Shown here: positions 57,306 through 64,000 of the stretch, one piece after another
How positions within the stretch are numbered: position 1 is the stretch's first letter
Layout of the letters: the number at the start of each line of letters is the position of its first letter
Assembly (NCBI GenBank): GCA_958450365.1
Contig: CAUEEP010000741.1
Coordinates: 2,717,501 to 2,781,500, forward strand
Length of the DNA stretch: 64,000 nt
Source of the DNA: Mesorhabditis belari
Lineage: Eukaryota; Nematoda; Chromadorea; Rhabditida; Rhabditidae
Reading direction: 5' to 3'
The notes under the pieces: generated by a model
The model's database searches: none
What the model saw: only the letters and a program-made list of their open reading frames with translations
Told to the model about the DNA's origin: nothing
Translations under genes and position numbers: made by a program

Positions 57306-57519
57306 ATTCTCCGTATCCCCGTAAAAACATTGATTAAATGACCCCAAAAAGCCCATTTGAACGCTTGTGACATCGATGGGGGTGATTGGTGAATGCTGCT
57401 TAAACCCGTGCTTAAACCGATCAAAGAGTTGACTCAGGCTTGGCTTTGCAATTGTTAAATTTGATTTTTTGCTATAAAATACTAGTTGCATAGTGAGATT
57501 TGTCGTTTTGATTTAGTTT

Positions 57520-57738
57520 TTGAGCTAGTTTTGATCTAGTTTTGGCTAGTTTTGAGCTAGTTTGGCTAGTTTTGAGCTAGTTTTGAGCTAGTTTTGATCT
57601 AGTTTTGAGCTAGTTTTGAGCTAGTTTTGAGCTAGTTTTGAGCTAGTTTTGAGCTAGTTTTGAGCTAGTTTTGATCTGTTATTTTTGATCTAGTTTTCAT
57701 CTAGTTTTTCATCTAGTTTTCATCTAGTTTTTGATCTT
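57520..57738. repeat. 11-bp minisatellite
   Basis: About 18 copies of GAGCTAGTTTT with GATCTAGTTTT and CATCTAGTTTT variants. Confidence 0.9.
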
Positions 57739-57837
57739 TTCTATTGCTTACGACTAATTTTTTTCTCGTGTTTAAATAATTTATTAAAATTTGCATTAAA
57801 AAATTTTTAAATTGGTTAAACATATCCTTTCAAAGTT

Positions 57838-58078
57838 TCCACAAAGTTATATCATTGTACAGAGAACATTCCAGCCTTTCAAATGATACCAAATAGAACT
57901 TGATTGGATAATCCAGTCCAAGAAACTCACAGCCAACTCTGAGCAAATGGCCTATCCAACTCGGGTGTCTTTTCGCCTGGTTTGCATGGGAATGAAAAAT
58001 CCAATCAAGCTCTATTTGGTATCATTTGAAAGGCTGAAACGTTCTCTGAACAATGATATAAAATGTTAACAAAAATAT
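57838..58078. mobile_element. MITE with about 65-bp inverted arms
   Basis: GTACAGAGAACATTCCAGCC...CAAATGATACCAAATAGA faces its inverse (TCTATTTGGTATCATTTGAA...ACGTTCTCTGAACAATGATA). About 90 bp interior. No coding. Confidence 0.75.
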
Positions 58079-58251
58079 GATCTCTGGACAAAGTTATAGG
58101 CCTTGAAAGCGTGATGACCCTTTCAAGATACTCGGCTTTATTCCAAATACCCGGAAACTACGCAAGAGCCGTATTTTTAATAGATTTTAACAAAGAAGTA
58201 ACAAATTTGACAATTTTGACAAATGACAACGACAAGTGCTCAATTTCTTTT

Positions 58252-58820
58252 CGATTTTAACAAACAAGTGCCACAATTTCTTTTGAAACTGTTCTTTGAC
58301 CATCCGCTTTTATTTGAAATTGATCCCTGCTCTTGTAAATTTGTAAATTCTGATTCCAAAATTTTTCCGAGAACTTTCTGTCGAACCTAATACAAAGCAA
58401 AAGAATCTCTATGTAAATGATTGGGGAGATGTTCTTTGTGCGGTCGCGTAATCGCTCGCGATCTGGCAAATGACCCTAGTAGAAGGTGCTTGGTTTTTGA
58501 AGAGTGTAAACCGTGCGTCGTAATCGTCTAATTTAAATCCAGGCTTCCAAATCCGTTCTGTGTGCGGCCGTGTAATCGCTCTCGATCTGGCAAATGACAC
58601 TAGTAGAAGTCGCTTCCTTGAAGAGCGTAAGCCGTGCATCGTAATCGTCTAAAAACGAGGCTTCCAAATTCGTTCTTGGTACGGCCGCGTAATCGCTCTC
58701 GATCTGGCAAATGACCCAGGTAGAAGGTGCTTGCTTTTTGGAGTCCTTAGACCGTGCGTCGTAACGTTTTTAACAAACAAGTGCCTCAATTTCTTTTGAA
58801 ACCGTTCTTTGATCACTTTT
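58252..58820. repeat. Dispersed element with triplicated module, copy 2, between about 50-bp direct repeats
   Basis: Matches 54150-54700 (lead-in 58310-58390, three modules 58425-58765). The whole is bracketed by TTTTAACAAACAAGTGCCAC...TTTCTTTTGAAACTGTTCTTTGA at 58254 and its near-copy at 58767. Confidence 0.75.
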
Positions 58821-58974
58821 CTTGACCGTCTTTACCCTTTCCCAATTTCGCGAATTTTTTTCATGTTTGTTTACCGTCTTTTTCACAGTACTTATATAAA
58901 TACCCAGTTTTGCGCATTAGTCTAATCGCTATTAGTCGCCAAAATCTACAGTATACCTATCGTAAATACTGTAA

Positions 58975-59206
58975 TAGTGCCCCCCATAATGACGGTGCGA
59001 AGCGTTGCGTGGTCTAACTTTGAACAAGTTTTTCTCGACACTGGTTTATGTTACAATGCGCGTTTAGGTGTCAAAAAATAGCCCTGAATTTCAGCTATTT
59101 TTTGACACCTAAGCGCGCATTGTAGCATAAACCAGTATCGAGAAAAACTCATTCAAAACTAGAGTACGCCAACGCTCCGCACCGTCATTATGCGGGTGGG
59201 GTACTA
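58975..59206. mobile_element. Foldback MITE
   Basis: Arms of about 100 bp: ATAATGACGGTGCGAAGCGT...GTCAAAAAATAGC pairs with GCTATTTTTTGACACCTAAG...GCACCGTCATTATGCGGG. Loop about 15 bp. CCCCCC and GGGTGGGG lie at the ends. Confidence 0.8.
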
Positions 59207-59239
59207 TTACAGTATTTATGGTATAAACTTTAACAAAAG

Positions 59240-59450
59240 TGAAAACGCATACTTTCTAGTGCACTCAATTCTTGTAGCTTTAAGATGGCAAGTTCTGCAA
59301 AAGAAACCAAGAATTCAGTGCACTAGAAAGGGTTCGTTTGTGCGTTATCTTAGTGCCAAAAGTACCTTATCTTAGTGCCCAAAGTAAGCTCAAAAAAAGC
59401 CTAATCTAAGCGAGCACTTCCACATAGAAACACACCCTTTCTGGCATGGT
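59240..59450. repeat. Cluster of three GTGCACTAGAAAGGGTGTGTTT motifs
   Basis: Reverse copy at 59243-59264, forward at 59317-59339, reverse at 59427-59447. The forward/reverse pair 59317-59447 resembles the small inverted pair at 35086-35170. Confidence 0.5.
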
Positions 59451-59724
59451 TAAGCTTTATTTTGCAATAGCTTCAAACAGTCTACCGAAAAGGCTGTGTT
59501 TCCATGATCAGAGCACAATGCTGGTACAATTTTTCCCCAATTTTTCCCCAACTTTTCCCCAAATTACCCCCAAAAAACAAGTTCTTCAAGCGTTTCTGTG
59601 TTTTCCTTTTGTGTCTAACCTCTCATAAACTTCATTTTCAACCAGGTTCTTCGCCAAATTCGTTCTTTTTTTCTCTAATAAATAAGCTGTCTGCTTGTTT
59701 TCTTTTTCTAATCATCATTGGAAA

Positions 59725-60252
59725 TGATTTTCAATGATTTTCAATGATTTTCAACGATTTTCCAGATTCAATGATTCAACGATTTCCAAGACAAGACAAC
59801 AATCAGATCAATGATTTCATGACAATGATTTCAATGATTTCCAATGATTTCCAATGATTTCCAATGATTTCCAATGATTTCCAATGATTTCAATGATTTC
59901 AAATGATTTTCAACGATTTCCAAAGATTTCCAATGATTTCCAATCATATCCAATGATTTCAATGATTTCTCAATGATTTCCAATGATTCCAATGATTCCA
60001 ATGATTCAATGATTTCCAATGATTTCCAATGATTTCCAATGATTTCCAATGATTTCCAATGATTTTCAACGATTTCCAAAGATTTCCAATGATTTCCAAT
60101 CATATCCAATGATTTCCAATGATTTCCAAGATTCAAGATTTTCAACGATTTCCAAAGATTTCCAATGATTTCCAATCATATCCAATGATTTCCAATGATT
60201 TCCAATGATTTCCAATGATTTCCAATGATTTCCAACCATTTCCAATAATTTC
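59725..60252. repeat. 10-bp minisatellite
   Basis: About 50 copies of CCAATGATTT with CAACGATTT, CAATCATAT variants in repeated blocks of about 70 bp. Confidence 0.9.
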
Positions 60253-60371
60253 CAAGCATTTCTTCACTTTCCCCATCATCTTTCCTTTAAATGTCATCTC
60301 TCTTCTTTTTCTCTCATCTTTTTTTTTTCATTGTTCTTTAAAGATTTTTGCGATTCTATATCTATTTTTAG

Positions 60372-60441
60372 AAGAGGAAAAGGCGGCTTTTTTTGGGGAA
60401 AAATCGGATTTGAGTTATCGGAGTGTTGAAGAGGATTCGAA
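60372..60441 (+). CDS. Candidate exon
   Basis: Between ATTTTTAG (ending 60371) and AA|GTGAAA (60442) only one frame is open: EEKAAFFGEKSDLSYRSVEE plus DS. Its phases (one base needed before, two left over) fit the 57078 candidate upstream, but not directly the 61818 exon, so another exon would be needed. Function unknown. Confidence 0.3.
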
Positions 60442-60629
60442 GTGAAAGAAAGGCAATGAATCAGGTCAGTTCATTACAATCACTCAAAAAGATCTTTCTG
60501 CTTCAAATTTCTGAGTCAAAATCTCTTAAATTCAATGACTTTGATAGATTGCGATGAGCAAACAGCGGTAATATATTTGATTTATACTGTAGCACAAATA
60601 AATAGGGCTTTAGATTGGTAGTGTCGTCT

Positions 60630-60738
60630 AATTAGTAATTACAGTAATGTACAGTAATGTACAGTAATGTACAGTAGTGTACAGTTATGTACAGTTATGT
60701 ACAGTAATGTACAGTAATGTACAGTAATGTAATTAGTA
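60630..60738. repeat. 10-bp minisatellite
   Basis: About 10 copies of TGTACAGTAA. Confidence 0.85.
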
Positions 60739-60957
60739 ACTTGTTTTGTTGACTGTAACTATTGTAATCTGCTAAATAACTATTAAATCCATGATAAAGG
60801 CCATGATCTTTCAATAATAAGGCACTACGATTGTGTTTTCGTTTTGCTACTGCAAGCAGGCTCATTCTTGTTATTAGAAATCAATTGGAGGTAAAATACA
60901 ATATTTGATACAAATTGGGGGTAAAAATCTGCAATTTGAGGTGGCCTGATCGGAAAA

Positions 60958-61150
60958 TTCTTCATTAATCCTTGATCCTTGTCCTTGATCCTCGATCCTC
61001 GATCCTTGATCCTTGATCCTTGATCCTTGCACTTGATCCTCGATCCTTGATCCTCGATCCTTGATCCATGATCCATGATCCTTGTCCTTGATCCTTGATC
61101 CATGATCATTGATCCATGATTCTTGTCCTTGATCCTCGATCCTTGATTAA
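60958..61150. repeat. 7-bp GATCCTT-based array
   Basis: TTGATCC/TCGATCC/TTGTCC words in groups of about 21 bp. Confidence 0.85.
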
Positions 61151-61680
61151 ACCAATGAGCTTTCACTACGAGATGTCAGTCCAGTGGAAGCGATAAGTTT
61201 CTTACCAGAGAACCCGTTAAAGTATCCCCAAAATAGGCTGTTAGATCAATTATTCACCTTTTTTTACATCAAACTTATATTATCATATTATTTAAGAGCT
61301 TACTGATCAAAAGAGTGATTTTCGAAGATTTTCTAAAGGCTGATCGACTGATGGTCGGTTTTCTTTGATTCGACCCAGGATCAAAGAAAGCTCACGAGCT
61401 AACTCACTATCCACTAGGCTATTGAGGCCCAGGGATTGGCCCGTGCGAACGCCTTAAGTAGGCCTGTTCGTGCGAACGCTTAGCTTGTTCACCGGTACAA
61501 TTGGCGCAATTGGTCGAAAATTTGCAGGGTTATATCTCAAAAATGGCTTTTGATAGATAGGATTTGAAAGCAGTTTTGAAAGCAGCAGTTCAACCAGGGG
61601 TGTTCCTCGGAATCAGATCACTTTTGAAATAACTTCAAGGAATTCCCTGGTTAGAAATAGACACAGGTTTGAGCTTCATT
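61151..61680. other. Unassigned; one weak exon-like stretch
   Basis: After TTCGACCCAG (61379) the frame IKESSRANSLSTRLLRPRDW is plausible but no donor of the needed phase follows. GTGCGAACG is duplicated at about 61440-61470. Confidence 0.25.
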
Positions 61681-61683
61681 TAC

Positions 61684-61817
61684 TTGACAGTTGTTAGATT
61701 GTTAGCTGTAGTTGATTCTTAGCTGTAGTTGTTAGATTCTTAGCTGTAGTTCATGATTCTTAGCTGTGGTTCTTCTTTCTTAGCTGTAATTGTTAGATTG
61801 TTAGCTGTAGTTGTTAG
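61684..61817. repeat. About 20-bp TTAGCTGTAGTTGTTAGATT array ending at an acceptor
   Basis: About 6 diverged copies. The last unit, GTTGTTAG, serves as the putative 3' splice site of the exon at 61818. Confidence 0.65.
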
Positions 61818-62165
61818 AGTTTAAGCCATACTCAAGTTCATTGCAATTGCCAAAATTTGAGATTGATAGATCAGCGCTTGTGAAACGAGCCCAATTGGAT
61901 AGTTTACATCATGAAAAAAAACTTTTAAGCCCTAAATCTACCAGCCTTGACCAATTGCAGAGGTATGGGGATAGGTCGAGGTATCCCCATGCCTAGGTAT
62001 TCCCATTCTGCATAAGCCTTGACCAACTCCAGTCTCGCTTAAGTTAAAAACCAAAGCTAAACACCCAATCCCTTTAACATTTCAAATTTCTACAGAATGC
62101 ACAGTACCGTCCAAAGCAATATCAATCCCTCGCAAAAAAAACTCTATCTTCAAGCCCTTTTTTCA
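61818..62165 (+). CDS. Two linked exons of an unrecognised protein
   Basis: Exon 61818-61962 (EFKPYSSSLQLPKFEIDRSA, LVKRAQLDSLHHEKKLLSPK, STSLDQLQ) ends AG|GTATGG. Exon 62096-62165 starts after TTTCTACAG, completes the split codon in frame and reads MHSTVQSNINPSQKKLYLQA before TCA|GTATGT. Both boundaries are good and the phases match over a 133-nt intron. The protein piece is Ser/Lys/Leu-rich with no domain I recognise. The first exon is preceded directly by an array, the second is followed by one. The gene probably extends both ways (57078 and 60372 may be earlier exons); its start and end were not found. Confidence 0.5.
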
Positions 62166-62827
62166 GTATGTAAACGTGAGAGTTCCCCTCGAATACATTC
62201 TAAAGAACTCTGAAGCATTCTGAAGCCTTCTGAAGCATTCTGAAGCATTCTGAAGCATTCTGAAGCATTCTGAAGCATTCTGAAGCATCCTGAAGCATCC
62301 TGAAGCATCCTGAAGCATTCTGAAGCATTCTGAAGCATTCTGGAGCATTCTGAAGAATTCTGAAGCATTCTGAAGCATTCTGAAGCATTCTGAATGATTC
62401 TGAAGGATTCTGAAGCATTCTGAAGCATTCTGAAGCATTCTGAAGCATTCTGAAGGATTCTCAAGCATTCTGAAGGATTCTGAAGCATTCTCAAGCATTC
62501 TCAAGCATTCTCAAGCATTCTGAAGGATTCTCAAGCATTCTGAAGGATTCTGAAGCATTCTGAAGCATTCTCAAGCATTCTCAAGCATTCTCAAGCATTC
62601 TCAAGCATTCTGAAGCATACCAGATACATTCTGAAAGCTTAATTCAAAATCTAGCGAATGATCTATTTTGTATTTGAGTTGAGATTAGTTTTTGAAGCAT
62701 TTCAACCCTTCAATTCAATTCAATTCAATTCAACCCTTTCAACCACTGGAAATTTCAACTTTCGGAATGAATTTCTCACTTTTTCATTGAATTTCAAAAA
62801 ACTCCCACGTTTACATACCGAAAAAAC
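62159..62827. mobile_element. Inverted-end element holding an array and supplying a splice donor
   Basis: Left end TTTTTTCAGTATGTAAACGT and right end (reverse complement) TTTTTTCGGTATGTAAACGT continue to about 25 bp with two transitions. Between them lie the CTGAAGCATT array and about 190 bp of AT-rich DNA. The putative donor of the exon ending 62165 lies within the left inverted end. Confidence 0.5.
62205..62634. repeat. 10-bp minisatellite
   Basis: About 43 copies of CTGAAGCATT with TCAAGCATT, TGAAGGATT and CCTGAAGCAT variants clustered in blocks. Confidence 0.92.
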
Positions 62828-63079
62828 CGAAAAAAAGGGGTTGAAGATGGGGTTTTTTTTGCACTGAAGCTTGAAGATGGAGGGATTGATATTATTTTGG
62901 TACTGTACATACCGGTACTGTCAATACTAATGAAGATTTTCGTCTTCATCGATGCACAGCGAAAATTCACTTCTTAAGCCCTTTAAAATCGTCTTTTTCG
63001 AATGTTTTTTTCACCATTTTCTCCATTTTCTCCATTTTCACCATAGAGCCTTTAAAATACTATCAAACGATAAGAAAAC

Positions 63080-63487
63080 CGTTTGTAAAAGTTGATTAAA
63101 GCGGTTAAGACGACGCTTAAGTCGATGCTTAAGTTGATTAAAGCGGTTAAGACGACGCTTAAGTTGATTAAAGCGGTTAAGACGACGCTGAGTCGGGCTT
63201 AGGAGCGTCGCGCTAAGTTGATTAAGGAGACGACGCTGAAGTCGAAAGCGCAGCGCGCAAGTCGACGCTTAAGTTGATAACGGTTAGCGACGCTGAAGTC
63301 GAAAAGCGCAAGAGACGCAAGTCACGCTTAGTGTTCGGCGCGCTGGTCGATAGCGCTTAGACGCGCTGGTCGACGCTGTTGTAAAGCTGAGTCGATGCTT
63401 AAGTTGATTAAAGCGGTTAAGACGACGCTGAAGTCGATTAAAGCGCTTAAGACGATGCTTAAGTCGACGCTTAAGTCGACTAAAGCC
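63080..63487. repeat. GC-richer TTAAGTCGACGC array
   Basis: Irregular units of GCTTAAGTTGATTAAAGCGG, TTAAGACGAC and GAAGTCGA, about 27-30 bp when complete. Markedly more G+C and CpG than its surroundings. Confidence 0.8.
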
Positions 63488-63488
63488 T

Positions 63489-63653
63489 GAATTTCCGTTG
63501 TGCACCTATTGACAAACGTGGAAATGCAAATGTTTTGTAAATCCTTTGACCGTTTGCTCGATTCTGATCTTTCTGACCTTTCTTTTCTTACCGTATCCAA
63601 TTCGCGCATGTTCACCCCCGAAAATCCACGTGTGTGCCAACACGGCTGATGCA
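63489..63653 (+). CDS. Weak candidate coding frame
   Basis: A 54-codon + frame (CKSFDRLLDSDLSDLSFLTV, NSRMFTPENPRVCQHG) ends in TGA. It has codon use typical of a real exon but no clear acceptor. A minus-strand frame overlaps it (63506-63691), so strand and reality are both uncertain. Confidence 0.2.
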
Positions 63654-64000
63654 ATAACTTTCCCGACCATGATCAGACGCTCACGTTTCACTTTTCCTCA
63701 AGAAATTGAGGAAATTTCCCTTATTTTTTTTTTAAAAGATCACCGTGTTCTATGAGTACCGAGTGGCACTGGGAAAATGAAGAAAATGTCCGCAAAAGAA
63801 AGAGAAAGAGAGGAAAAGAGAGAAGGAAAGAAAGGAAGAAAGAAAAATGAATTCAAGAAATTCTTTTCCGACAAAATGTTTGTTGATAAACAGATCAAAC
63901 AGATCAAACACTTTTGGGGGGGAAATATTTGTCGTGTTTATTTATTTGCGAATCACTTTTTGGTTCGCAAATAAGAATGAGAAAAGATCACGTTTAAGTC
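63654..64000. other. No supported gene at the right edge
   Basis: Contains a purine-rich AAAGAGAAAG stretch (63795-63850) and AT-rich sequence. A Lys/Glu-rich + frame over it is low-complexity. Confidence 0.35.

Noticed and set aside
63777..63974. Lys/Glu-rich 65-codon frame
   Set aside because: Low-complexity purine run, no splice or domain evidence.

Overview
The window is AT-rich nuclear DNA from a multicellular eukaryote, most likely a nematode. Evidence: compact exons, several introns of only 41-50 nt, short TTTTAG/TTTCAG acceptors, one start codon placed just behind an acceptor-like TTTTCAG (a possible spliced-leader site), and an acyltransferase whose sequence blocks resemble the nematode ACL-1/ACL-2 group. 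I cannot name the species.

The window is gene-poor and repeat-dense. Two multi-exon genes can be assembled with every splice phase agreeing: (1) a 1-acyl-sn-glycerol-3-phosphate acyltransferase, nine exons between 24120 and 34564, carrying NHX4D and FPEGTR motifs, with introns swollen by transposons and minisatellites; (2) an unrecognised coiled-coil protein, 39570-43421, with an in-frame TAG exactly at its last exon junction. Weaker coding signals are a degenerate reading frame in three pieces (13186-13686, 16454-16661, 17226-17630), a Gly/Arg-rich C-terminal piece (35871-36041), and candidate exons of a + strand gene near the right edge (57078-62165).

Mobile DNA: an almost complete but frameshifted mariner (36911-38170), at least five deleted or truncated mariners, a chimeric Tc1-like element with long inverted ends and a nested tRNA-derived SINE inside acyltransferase intron 3, two LINE reverse-transcriptase remnants, several foldback MITEs, and dispersed repeat families with tRNA-like boxes.

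More than 50 minisatellites (units mostly 9-33 bp) fill about one sixth of the window by rough addition. Two patterns stand out. Pol III-like elements have had simple repeats expand between A-box and B-box. In the acyltransferase, the 5' splice site itself has become the first unit of an 18-bp array.

Region by region: 1-12 kb repeats, foldbacks and minisatellites; 12-18 kb degenerate coding remnants among arrays; 18-24 kb large arrays; 24-35 kb acyltransferase gene; 35-39 kb mariners and a MITE; 39.5-43.6 kb coiled-coil gene; 44-56 kb tRNA-like elements, LINE and mariner graveyard; 57-64 kb arrays, foldbacks and a probable incomplete gene.
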